The notes under the pieces: generated by a model
What the model was told of the DNA's origin: nothing
The model's database searches: none
The model's input: only the letters and a program-made list of their open reading frames with translations
Shown here: in pieces, positions 11,402 to 22,221 of the stretch
Layout: each line of letters begins with the position of its first letter
How positions within the stretch are numbered: position 1 is the first letter of the stretch
Translations under genes and position numbers: made by a program
Assembly: GCA_033398695.1 (NCBI GenBank)
Contig: CM065815.1
Span: forward strand, 142,335,001-142,399,000
Source: Orobanche coerulescens
Lineage: Eukaryota; Streptophyta; Magnoliopsida; Lamiales; Orobanchaceae
Length of the DNA stretch: 64,000 bases
Direction of reading: 5' to 3'

Positions 11402-11659
11402 TTCAAATTTTTGCTGTCAGTATAGATCCGACAAGAAGAGCCATATAAATAATGTCGCCATATCTTCAGTGCAAACACAACTGCTACCAAGTCCAAGTCA
11501 TGAGTAGGATAATTCATCTCATAAGAGTTCAACTGTCGTGATGCATAAGCTATCGTCTTATCATGTTGTATTAGCACACACTTGAGCCCCTAGCCTGAAG
11601 CATCACTATCAGCTGCAAACCACTCGCTACCTTGCTGTAAAGCCAGAATCGGGGATGAT
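11402..11659 (-). pseudogene. pol: Element A RNase H fragment
   Basis: The minus strand encodes [19 protein letters not shown], then [20 protein letters not shown] and IYTDSKNLK. This is the RNase H region of gypsy pol that follows RT, with the conserved ASRQL and YTDHK-type motifs (H replaced by S here). It is cut by the inverted-repeat element on one side and by the copia element on the other. Confidence 0.85.
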
Positions 11660-11664
11660 GTCAA

Positions 11665-13603
11665 TGTTAGGAATATACCCTCGAATGCCACTCAGAGGAT
11701 GAGAGAGTTAGAGCAATTGTGTTGTAATTATGAATATTATATTTAATAAGGCAATTATTATTTATATATTATTGTATATCACTGGCATTGTGATTTGGTA
11801 TATAGAATAATAGTCCTTGCAGTTGAGAGCAAACATTCTACTGCTTATGGAGATAAGGAGATACGTACTAGTAGTATTTAGAGCTCGAATGCTTAACTAG
11901 TTCGCAAGTCGATAAAACTTAATTGGGCATTAAGTTTAGCCAAGACTTGTAAAACGTGTACTTTGACATGTAGAGTGACAGTCTTCACTAAGGGTTAGTG
12001 GAAGCACACGTTATAGGTATGCTAATGGGACTAGTATACTCGAACAAGACCTAACTCGATTCGGTCACATGGATATCACTCAGGGATTGTCAATTACTGA
12101 ATCGAAAGATTGTGATAGGTATACGTGGACCTTTGACTTGAGGTTTCAGTAGGAGATGTGCTTGTGACATTAAGTTAGTCATTAGAGTAGTTCGATCCAA
12201 TCACCGGTTGGTAGGGTCAACCTTGAAATGCAACTTAGTGGGCAAGTAGCAGTCTCTACTGAATACCAAGAAAGGATTCTTTCTCCTGTTAGTGAGCAGG
12301 TAAATGTCCTATGCCGTTAATGAAAAATGAGATCATAAGTCTTTGGCCAAAGTAGTTAGAGCTAGTTGTATTTGATACACGAGAGCTCGGTGATCTCGGT
12401 TTGCATTAACAAATGCATAGAGTCAAGTTACTCTAGGGTTTAACTTTACCGTGACCCTAATACTTGACAGGGACATATGATTGAAGGGTTTATATACGTA
12501 TATGACATTCACTGCATAATGGTTTTGGAATGATCCGATCATTCTTTCTTAGTTGGGTTTCAGTACGGAGCACTAGACTGCTAAGTGTTACCCATACTCC
12601 TTGGTTCCTCCCATTGCCGACTACGACGGACCTACGGAGTCGCGCACAAAGATATTTGATGGATAAATATGTATTTATTATCTCTTCATTAATATTAGAT
12701 ATTAGATATCTAATTTGATTTATTTGATAAATCAAGCAGTCTAGTGAATTGAAATTAATTACCGGGTGATTAATTTAATTCATAAATAATTATTTCTTGA
12801 AAATATATTATTATAATTTTGTACTTGATAAAATTAATTAATTGGATTAATTAATTAAGTATAAATACATTTGGGATAAAATGAAGTGTATTTAACGGAC
12901 TAGACACGCGAACGTCCGGTACACGAACCGAGTAGCTCGGCTCATTTTCTCACCTAATATCAGGTGGGCCGCCCCTCACCTTCTCCTCACCTTCCATGTT
13001 ATTTCCTAACATGTGACGTGTATTTTATATATAACAAATGATGAAGACTTGTGATTTGATTCCATATCTCATAATGTCATCTCATTTGTTATATAATAAA
13101 GGTGTTGGTCTTTGTTTTGAACAAGACTTGTGAAACTTACACACACATTACAAAAGAATCATCCGTGAGCTTTCATAGAAGGGAGAGAGAAAATAATTTC
13201 TTTCATTTTTGCTCATCTTAGAGAGAAAGAAAAAGAAGAATAGAAGAGAAGAAAAATATTGTGTCGATTCCTAGCCGTGTTCTTTGAGAGAATTGAGATA
13301 CTATTTTTCCGATTAATATCCGACGCTTGATAACGTAGAGATACTCGGCATCTTCGGTGTTTTGATCATTCATCAAGCTACAATAAATTGGATTCGTGTT
13401 TGTGTCGGTGACCAGAAACGATCAAAGCTTGGCTCGAGCATTATTCTTCAAGAAGATATTATCAAAGGTCTACGAGGGTATGATCTCTTATTTTATATTC
13501 GTTTATACGATGTTTGATCGGTCCATTTTTGGGGTTTGGTTTTATCCAATTGGACCGCTTTATTTTTCGTTGCGTAACTCGTTTTTATCACTGAACTTTA
13601 ACA
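11665..13603 (+). repeat. Copia I 5' LTR (1939 bp)
   Basis: Begins TGTTAGGAATATACC and ends GAACTTTAACA beside the primer site. It aligns along its full length with the 3' copy, with many substitutions and a few small indels, so the insertion is not recent. The last 500 bp contain the leader text with AGAGAGAAAG runs. A related LTR on the other strand is at 25291-27036. Confidence 0.92.
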
Positions 13604-13604
13604 G

Positions 13605-13616
13605 TGGTATCAGAGC
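13605..13616 (+). other. Copia I primer-binding site (initiator tRNA-Met)
   Basis: TGGTATCAGAGC one base inside the 5' LTR matches the 3' end complement of plant initiator tRNA-Met, the usual copia primer. Confidence 0.93.
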
Positions 13617-15135
13617 GAGACCAATGCGCTCGTATTTCGATATTAGCATTTGGAATGCTTGGTTATTTTTTATGATTTAGAATCATAATTGTTTTTACTG
13701 TTAATGTTTAATTGTTCATCTAAAAATTATTTTTCATGATTTTATGTTACAATATAAATCTATTTTTCTTTTGAAAATGTGATTTGAATGGGTAATATAC
13801 AAATTAGAAAAATATTATTTTTGGATTCGGGACGAAAAGACGAGCCAGAATATTGGCCGGACCCGGCAGCTAGGGGTTGCCGGGGGCTGCCGGGACTGGC
13901 CCGGGCCTTGTGTTTTACGACTCCATTTTTATATTTCGTTCGGTAAATTATTTTCTCGCAAATTAAATTAGATTTAATTTGACCAAAATATAATTATTGT
14001 AATTTTATTTTAAGGAAAATAATTTAATGAAATATCTATTTTGTCCGGAATAAATTAAATTTAATGGTTACGTGAATTAATTGAATTAATTCTAATTGTT
14101 GGATTAATTTTCGTTGATTAGATCAATTTTTAGATTAATCATTATTGCCATTTATTTTAATGTAATTGTTGCATTAATTTTGAATGGGGATGTAGTTCAC
14201 TGACCTAGTTTTGAATCGTTTGTTTTGTTCGATTGTGTTGTAAGGGCCATTTTGAGCATAATTATTTTACTAGAGAATTTGTATAGGATGCAATTTTTCA
14301 ATTGTAAAATTTATATGTAATGACGAAGACCGGAGGAAGATCCGCTCGAGAAGACGAAGATTCAAGACCGAAGACATGTAATTAGATTACGATGTTTTTG
14401 TTCTAGGAATGGTCTATGAACTGCATGTTGTTAGTTTTAGGTTGTGTATGCTTTGATATTGTTGACAAACAAACAAACCGACAAATCGCGCTTATAAACG
14501 GATTAATGTGCAAAGTGTAACATATAATCGCGTTAATACTCCCACTTACAAACACTAAGTTACAAAGGTTATGAGGTTTCCTACCTTCCGTCAAACTCAT
14601 GGAAAATTGAAATCTAAACCTGAATATTATTCTTCCGAGTATGTCGGGGTAATATTTTTGGGAAAGGTTAATAAATTCCAAGAGTGCATTATATGCCTTT
14701 GGTTGTGACAAATCAAACCCCTATAAACCGTATGGGTTTCCAGGTAAGATTCAATTGTCAGACTAATAGGAGTTGACGGTTTAAACTTAGATAGTTCAGC
14801 GAGCTATAGAAACCGAATGGGTTGAGGGCAAGTGAACTAGGGGTAAAAGAAGATCGAATCATCCATTAGATGGGTTAGTCTTAGGCACCACTTTATAAGG
14901 AATGATAGAGCATAAACCGTATGGGTTTCCCTCTATTAAACTTTGTAAAGAAATCGATCACCACTAAGAATTCAACCAAGACTTCCGGATTTAACATGGG
15001 TGTATGTAAATGCCGATAAAATAGTGGGAGCCGAATTATGAATAAAGAAAGTCCTTAAATTCTTTACTTGGATCATAATTAATCAATCACTAATGAATCT
15101 TAAATTATTCTCTATAGTTAACAATATCTCTCAAA
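13617..15135 (+). other. Copia I untranslated leader
   Basis: About 1.5 kb without a plausible gene between primer site and gag. AT-rich. It carries the inverted motif AAACCGTATGGGTTTCC twice (14724-14741, 14913-14930) and a weaker copy near 14810. These could form small RNA hairpins near the packaging region. A G/C-rich patch (13855-13905) contains repeated GCCGGG-like text. Confidence 0.6.
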
Positions 15136-15960
15136 ATGACAATGAACCCACTCGCAATTTTACTTGAAAAGAACACTCTAACTGGACCCAACTTTGTGGA
15201 CTGGCTCCGAAATCTGAGGATATTCCTCAGTATGGAAACATTGGGATACGTCTTGGAGGCGGACATCCCACCGGCTCCTGCAAGGACCAGGGCTAATCAG
15301 GAAGAAGTTGATGCCCATGATAAATGGGTTAAGGATGATGTCAGGGTTCGTGCTTTCATGATGGTCTCTATGAACAATGAGCTTCAGAGGGCCCATGAAA
15401 ACATGCCCTCTTCTAGGGCGATTATGTCACATCTTACTGAACTAGATGGGGAGCACACTCTAACTGCTCGGTATGAGATATCGAAGAAGTTGTTTGGTGC
15501 TTGGATGAAGGAAGGTGAGAATGTTGGGGATCATGTCCTCAAAATGATATCCATGATTGAGATATTGGAGACTCTTGATTTCAGGATGAATGCTTCTCTC
15601 TAGAACGACCTCATCCTACAGTCACTTCCTGACTCCTTCTCTCAGTTTGTGATGAACTTCAACTGCAACGATATTGCTTGCAACTTAGTTGGGCTAATGA
15701 ATAAACTGAGTACTGCACAGTCTTAGATGAAGACTAGGCTGAAGGAGGTTGCACCTGTCATTTATTCTGGGCCTCAGAGGTCAAATAACAATAAGAAAAA
15801 GGGCAAGAAGTAGTTCAAGCGCAAAACAGGGGTACATAAAGATAAGGGCAAAGCCCCAATGGTTCAAAAGAGCAAGGCCCCCAAGAAAACGGACAAATGC
15901 GTCAGCTAGGCCACTGGAGAAGGTACTATCCAAAACTTGACCAAAATGCACCGTCAGGTG
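15136..15960 (+). pseudogene. gag: Copia I gag
   Basis: Starts MTMNPLAILLEKNTLTGPNF and keeps the copia gag core: DWLRNLRIFLSME, ADIPP, then HLTELDGEHTLTARYEISKK. The frame is open for 155 codons, then a TAG (15601) interrupts a continuing match (NDLILQSLPDSF), with more TAGs at 15724 and 15811. A Lys-rich segment follows. The zinc knuckle survives only as GHWRR in another frame, with cysteine positions lost. It would have formed the particle shell; it is now non-functional. Confidence 0.85.
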
Positions 15961-17260
15961 CGGAACTACTGGTCTTGGAAACAAATTGTTCTGTAACTGT
16001 ATATTCTACTTCTTGGATACATGATTCTGGTGCGAGTTCTCACATATGTACAATGAATCAGGATTTGGAACGAAGTAGAAAGCTTGGAGCTGGAGAAGTG
16101 ATGGTGACAGTTGGCAGCGGGCATAGTGTCGAGGCTACTGACATCGGATCACTATTGTTGGATTTAGAATCCGATTTTATTCTTACTTTGGAAGATGTAC
16201 TTGTATTGCCCAAGGAACATAAAAATATTGTATCAATTCCAGTCAGGGACCGAAAGGGATTTCACTTCTTTATAGGAGATGGATCCTGTTGTATTTATTT
16301 CAGAAATAAATTGGTTGGTACTGCTACATTATTAAATGGTTTATACCATTTGAATCTAAAGAATAAAACAACCGTGAACACTATAACTAGGAAGTATGGT
16401 AGGGATGAAACAAACCAAGCATTTAAGTGGCATCTTATACTTAGTCATATTGGTCAGACCAAGGTTCATAAGATGGAGAAAGATGGCCTTACGGGTCCAT
16501 TGTGATCAGATCCATATCCAACTTGTGAATCTTGCCTTCAAGGCAAAATGACTAAGTTACCCTCCGCATGGACTTTTGAAAGAGCTGCTGAAAAACTTAG
16601 ATTGATCCATATCGACGTCTGTGGCCATTTTGAAGTGACATGAGATGGATTTCAGTATTTCATTACATTCATTGATGACCATACTAGGTATGGGTTCGTG
16701 TACTTAATGAAACATAAGTCTGAAGCTTTTGATAAATTCAAGGAATTTAAAGCCCTAGTTGAAAATCAAATAGGTAACCGTGTTAAGACTTTTCGGTCAG
16801 ACTGAGGTGGTGAGTATATGAGTATCGAGTTTGATGAGTTCTTAAAAGAACTAGGAATAGTGTCACAATTCACTACTCCAGCTACTCCATAATTAAATGG
16901 TGTATCAGAAAGAAGGAACCGAACCTTGTTGGACATGGTTCGCTCCATGCTTAACTATACTGATCTACCAATTTATCTGTGGGGTCACATGCTCCTTACT
17001 TCTGCGCATATCTTAAACAGATGTCCTTCCAAATATGTTCCTAAGACTCCACATGATATTTGGAGAGGTAGGAAACCAAGTCTTAATCACATTAGGATTT
17101 GGGGATGTCCGCTTATGTCAAGAAGACTAAAGTAGAGAAATTGGAGGTTAGGTCCGTGGAAGGTCGTTTCATAGGATATCCAGGGGATTCCATGGGATAT
17201 CTATTCTACATGCACGAAGACCATAGGATCAATGTTGATATACAAGCACACTTCCTGGAA
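15897..17260 (+). pseudogene. pol: Copia I protease and integrase
   Basis: The protease active site is WIHDSGASSHIC near 16015. The pre-integrase zinc region follows with H-H (KWHLILSHIG) and C-C (TCESC). The integrase core reads IHIDVCGH (first Asp), TFRSD-stop-GGEY (second Asp), and NGVSERRN (Glu), so the DDE triad is visible. TGA at 16803 stands where SDRGGEY is expected and TAA at 16890 where TPQLNG is expected. Both are single C-to-T changes of CGA and CAA. Another stop at 16503 ends the first open segment. Unusable as a protein. Confidence 0.88.
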
Positions 17261-17458
17261 GATTAATTTATTTAGGAAGCAGGCACATGTAGAAATATTT
17301 CTTTGGAAGAAATAAAAGAAATACCGAATGAGACACCTGTGCAAGATATTAGAACCGAACCTTTTGAAATACAAACACAACCTCGCAAGTCCAGTAGAAT
17401 TTCTCAATTACCTGAGAGGTATGGCTAGATGCATCAATAGGAACTGGGTGTCCATGAA

Positions 17459-18334
17459 ATGACAGAAAATAGTCAAGAGAATGATCCTTCTACATACGAC
17501 CAAATGATGGTAGATGTTGACTCCGCCAAGTGGCAAGAAGCTATGGAAGCTGAGATAGACTCAATGCATGATAATCAGGTCTGGACTTTAGTAGATCGTC
17601 CTAAACGCATAGTGCCTATTGGAAACAAATGGATCTATAAAAGAAAGGCTGATGGAGATGGCAAGGTTGATACCGATAAGGCCAGGCTTCTGGCAAAGGG
17701 TTATTCCCAAAGAGAAGGGGTCGATTACTTCGAGACCTTCTGGAAAACGGCAATCCTAAATGGATTCCTCGAGGAGGAGATTTACATGGAACAGCCTAAG
17801 GGATTCATATCTCAAACCAATATTCATAAAGTATGCAAACTTCAGCGTGCCATTTATGGACTGAAGCAAGCTTCGTGAAGTTGGAATCGTCGTTTTAATG
17901 AGACAGTCAAAGAGTTTGATTTTGTCCAAAACTAAGAAGGGCCTTGTATCTACAAGAAGGTTAGTGGGAGCAAAATTGCATTCTTAATATTATATGTAGA
18001 TGACATTCTACTTATAGGAAATGATGTAGGAATGCTCAGTTCTGTGAAAGCTTGGCTTTCTAAAGAGTTCTCAACAAAAGACTTGGGAGAAGCTACCTAT
18101 ATTATCGGTGTTGGACTCTACCGGTATAGAGCGAAAAGAATGTTAGGTCTTTCCAAGCCCTCTATATAGAAAATATCCTGAAGCGATTTAGAATGGAATA
18201 TTCTAAAAGAGGGTTTCTATCTATGCAATATGGTGCAAAACTTTCCCTAGATATGTGTCCTCAAAGTGAGGAAGACATAAAGGAAATGAGCAAAGGTACT
18301 ATATGCTTCGGCAGTAGGTAGTCTCATGTAGGCT
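17459..18334 (+). pseudogene. pol: Copia I reverse transcriptase with internal deletion
   Basis: Opens with KWQEAMEAEIDSMHDNQVWT and continues GNKWIYKRK, ARLLAKGYSQ, GVDYFETF. It then jumps directly to WKTAILNGFLEEEIYMEQP. The stretch that normally lies between, holding the first catalytic Asp in QMDVKTAFLNG, is missing (about 28 codons, in frame). KQAS at 17875 is followed by TGA where Arg is expected (CGA to TGA). The YVDD box is intact at 17993-18004 in the same frame. The deletion removes a catalytic residue, so polymerase activity is excluded. Confidence 0.88.
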
Positions 18335-18971
18335 ATGATTTGCACTAGACGGGACAATGCCTATGCTGTGAGCGTAGTAAGTCGGTTTCAGTCAAATCCA
18401 GGGCCGGAACATTGGACTGCTGTGAAGAACATTCTCAAGTACCTAAGGAGGACTAAAGACTTAGTTCTAACATACGGCGGTAGAGAACATAGAGTGATAG
18501 GTTGTATAGACTCAGATTTTTCGGGGGACATGGATGCTCAGATGTCCACATCAGGGTATATCTTTACTCTGAATGGTGAGGCAGTTTCTTGGAGAAGTGC
18601 CAAGCAAAGTTCGATTGCTATGTCAAGCCAAATATCAAATAGCCACGGAGGTTGCTAAAGATGCTTCTTGGATTAAGAAGTTCACTAAGGAACTTCAAGT
18701 TGTTCCTAATGCAGAGAAGCCCGTGACGCTATTTTGTGACAACTACGGAGTTATTACACAGGCTAAGGAGCCTAGGGCTCACCACAACACCAAACATATT
18801 GCGATAAAATATCATTTTCTTAGACAAATGATTCGGGATGGGAATGTTTTACTGCAGAGAGTAGACACAGCAAATAAGGTTGCTGATCCGGTTACCAAGA
18901 CACTATCTCAGAAGGTCTTAGAGAGACATCTGGAGAGTATGAGTATTAGATACCATAGTTTGTGGCATTGA
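18335..18971 (+). pseudogene. pol: Copia I RNase H
   Basis: Contains NILKYLRRTKDLVLTYGG, DSDFSGDMDAQMSTSGYIF and AVSWRSAKQSSIA in one frame. It shifts to ASWIKKFTKELQVVP, TLFCDNYGVI, HHNTKHIAIKYHFLR and KVADPVTKTL in another, ending at 18971. The junction lies where the STTEAEY motif of copia RNase H should be; that motif is lost. A normal stop lies 15 bp before the 3' LTR. Confidence 0.87.
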
Positions 18972-18986
18972 GTGAAAGTGGGAGAT
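18972..18986 (+). other. Copia I polypurine tract
   Basis: GTGAAAGTGGGAGAT immediately precedes the 3' LTR start TGTTAGG. The same tract in complement marks copia II at 27037-27051. Confidence 0.88.
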
Positions 18987-20939
18987 TGTTAGGAATATGC
19001 CATCAAATGCCACTCAGAGGATGAGAGAATAAGAGCAATTGTGTTGTAATTATGAATATTATATTTAATAAGGCAATTATTATTTCTATATTATTGTATA
19101 TCACTGGCATTGTGATTTGGTATATAGAATAATAGTCCTTGCATTTTAGAGCAAACATTATACTCCTTATGGAGATAAGGAGATAGGCACTAGAAGTGTT
19201 CAGAGATTGAATGCTTAACTAGTTTGCAAGTCGATAAAACTTAATTGGGCATTAAGTTTAGCCAAGACTTGTATAACATGTACTTTGACATGTAGAGTGC
19301 CAGTCTTCACTAAGGGTTAGTGGGAGGATACGTTATAGGTATGATAATGGGATTAGTATACTCGAACACGACTCAACTCGATTCGGTCACATGGATATCA
19401 CTCAGGGATTGTCAATGACTGAATCGAAAGATTGTGATAGGTATACGTGGACCTTTGACTTGAGGTTTCAGTAGGAGTTGTGTTTGTGATATTAAGTTAG
19501 TCATTAGAGTAGTTCGATCCAATCGCCCGTTGGTGGGGTCAACCTCGAAATACAACTTAATGGGCAAGTAGCAGTCTCTACCGAATACCAAGAAAGGATT
19601 CTTTCTCCTGTTAGTGAGCAGGTAAATGTCCTATGCGGTTAATGGAAAATGAGATCATAAGTGTTTGGCCAAAGCAGTTAGATCTAGTTGTATTTGATAC
19701 ACGAGAGCTCGGTGATCTCGATTTGCATTAACAAATGCATAGAGTCAAGTTACTATAGGGTTTGACTTTACGGTGACCTAAATACTTGACCGGGACATAT
19801 GATTGAAGGGTTTATACATATACGACATTCACGACATAATGGTTTTGGAATGATCCGATCATTCATTCTTAGTTGGGTTACGGTACGGAGAACTAGACTG
19901 GCTAAGTGTTACCCGTACTCCTTGGTTCCTCCCATTGCCGACTAAGACAGACCTACTGAGTCGCGCACAAGGATATTTGATGTATAAATATGTATTTATT
20001 ATCTCTTCATTAATATTGGATATTAGATATCTAATTTGATTTATTTGATAAATCAAGCGGTCTGGTGAATTGAAATTAATTACCGGGTGATTAATTTATT
20101 TCATAAATAATTATTTCTTGGAAATATATTATTATAATTTTGTATTTGATAAAATTAATTAATTGGATTAATTAATTAAGTATAAATACATTTGGGATAA
20201 AACGAAGTATATTTAACGGAATAGACACGCGAACGTCGGGTACACGAACCGAGTAACTCGGATCATTTTCTCACCTAATACCAAGTGGGTCGCCCCTTCA
20301 CCTTCTCCTCACGTTCTATGTTACTTCCTAACATGTGAGGTGTATTTTACATAAAGCAAATGATGAAGACTTGTGATTTAATTCCATACCTCATAATGTC
20401 ATCTCATTTGTTATATAATAAAGGTGTTGGTCTTTGTTTTGTACAAGACTTGTAAAACTTACACACACCTTACAAAAGCATCAGCCGTGAGCTTTCATAG
20501 AAAGGAGAGAGAAAATAATTTCTTTCATTTTGTCCATCTTAGAGAGAAAGAAAAGGAAGAAGAGAAGAGAAGAAAAATATTGTGTCGATTCCTAGCCGTG
20601 TTCTTTGAGAAAGAATTGACATACTATTTTTCCGATCAATATCCGACGCATGATAACATAGAGACACTCGGCATATTTGGTGTTTTGATCATTCATCAAG
20701 CTACAACGAATTGGATTCGTGTTCGTGTCGGTGGCCGGAAACGATCAAAGCTTGGCTCGGGCATTATTCTTCAAGAAGATATTATCAAAGGTCTACGAGG
20801 GTATGATCTCTTATTTTATCTTCATATTTTATATTCGTTTATACGATGCTTGATCGGTCCATTTTTGGGGTTTGGTTTTATCCAGTTGGACCGGTTTATT
20901 TTTCGCTGCGTAACTCGTTTTTATCACCGAACTTCAACA
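18987..20939 (+). repeat. Copia I 3' LTR (1953 bp)
   Basis: Begins TGTTAGGAATATGCC and ends CACCGAACTTCAACA, followed by the target duplication GTCAA. It pairs with the 5' LTR. The two differ at many single sites, so the copy is not young. Confidence 0.92.
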
Positions 20940-20944
20940 GTCAA

Positions 20945-22216
20945 AAGACTCTTCAGTTCCTAAAAGTTGTACTGCCTCTCATCCATCCATTCAAACTTTT
21001 TTGTCTTCTGAAGTGACTTCTTAAGTGGCTAATCAAGTTTAGAGAATCCCTTGACAAACCTACGAAAGTACCAAGCAAGACCCAAAAATCTTCCAACGTC
21101 CTTTATATTTTTAGACGGTGCTTAATCCAACACTGCCTCGATCTTCTGTGGGTCAGCACGATCCCATTTGGCTGAGATTACATCGCCGAGAAATATAACC
21201 TCCTTCAACCAGAATTAACATTTTGAAAACTTTGCATTGAGATGTTGAGCTTGCAAGATGTATAATATTAAACATAAGTGTTGGGCATGCTTCTCCTCAT
21301 CTCGAGAATAAATCAAAATGTCGTCAGTGAAGATCGGTAAATATCTTGTTCATAAATTGCATGAACACTGCTAGCAAATTAGTTAGCCGGGAAGGCACAA
21401 ACATGGACTCATAATGTTCGTATCTTGTCAGAAAGTTTGTCTTCGGAACATTGACCCCTTCACTCAAAGCTGATAGTATCCCGATCTCAAGTCAATTTTC
21501 GAGAATACTGTAGCTCCCTACAACTGATTGAACAAGTCATCTATACGAGGTAAAATATACTTGTTCTTGATGTCACATTATTTAGCTCATGGTAATCGAT
21601 GCATAAACGCAGTGGGCTATCCTTCTTTCTCATAAGTAGGACTGATGCGCCCCAAGGTGCAATGCTCGATCTGATGTATCCCTTCTCCAACAATTCTCCC
21701 AACTGATTTTCAATTCTTGCATCTCTGATGGTGCCATGTGATAAGGCGCCTTAGAAATTGGAGCCTCCTCTCGCTCCAAGTCAACAGAAAATTCTACCTT
21801 ATGATTTGGTGGTGATTCCGGGAGATTGTCTGAAAAACATCTGGATACTCATTAACTGGAATGGATGAAAGGTTGACTTCATCTTTCTCAGACTTCATAG
21901 CATAACACCAATAGCTCTTGCAACCCTTATTAAGGAGTTTCACGGCCTTCATGGCGCAAAAAAGCAATTTTTGCTTCCCTAGTTCATGACCCACAAATGA
22001 ATATTCAGAACCATCCTCGACCATAACAGTGATAACCTTAGTGTGATAGTTCATAATCGCCCCGTACCTATCAAGCCAATCATCACCGAAGACAATCATC
22101 ACTGTGGATCAAAACTCATCCTCGATATCTACCACAATCAAATTTGATGACCAATCTCTACCTGCTACACTACTTGGAAAATTTCTAATCTCACGATCAC
22201 CCACGATTCTATCCCC
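20945..22216 (-). pseudogene. pol: Element A protease-RT segment
   Basis: The minus strand shows DDWLDRYGAIMNYHTKVITV near 22080, the protease-to-RT linker of gypsy pol (usually MDWL). RT remnants between 21780 and 21000 run parallel to the RT of elements B and C, including text for the FIDDILIYS region around 21310. Stops and indels interrupt every frame. The left end continues into the RNase H at 11659 once the copia element is removed, and the right end continues into 24684 once the solo LTR is removed. Confidence 0.75.
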
Positions 22217-22221
22217 GCCAG

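Larger units (their letters stand above)
11665..20939 (+). mobile_element. Copia element I, complete but decayed (9275 bp)
   Basis: Two LTRs (11665-13603 and 18987-20939), an initiator-Met primer site, gag-protease-integrase-RT-RNase H in copia order, and a polypurine tract. It is flanked by a perfect 5-bp duplication GTCAA (11660-11664 and 20940-20944) inside element A's pol. All genes carry stops, frameshifts or deletions. Several stops sit at conserved Arg or Gln positions and look like C-to-T changes. It is younger than A. Confidence 0.92.

Noticed and set aside
12490..12735. Minus-strand 81-codon frame repeated at 19859-20056
   Set aside because: It occurs in both LTRs of copia I because the LTRs are duplicates. 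No sign of selection as a protein.
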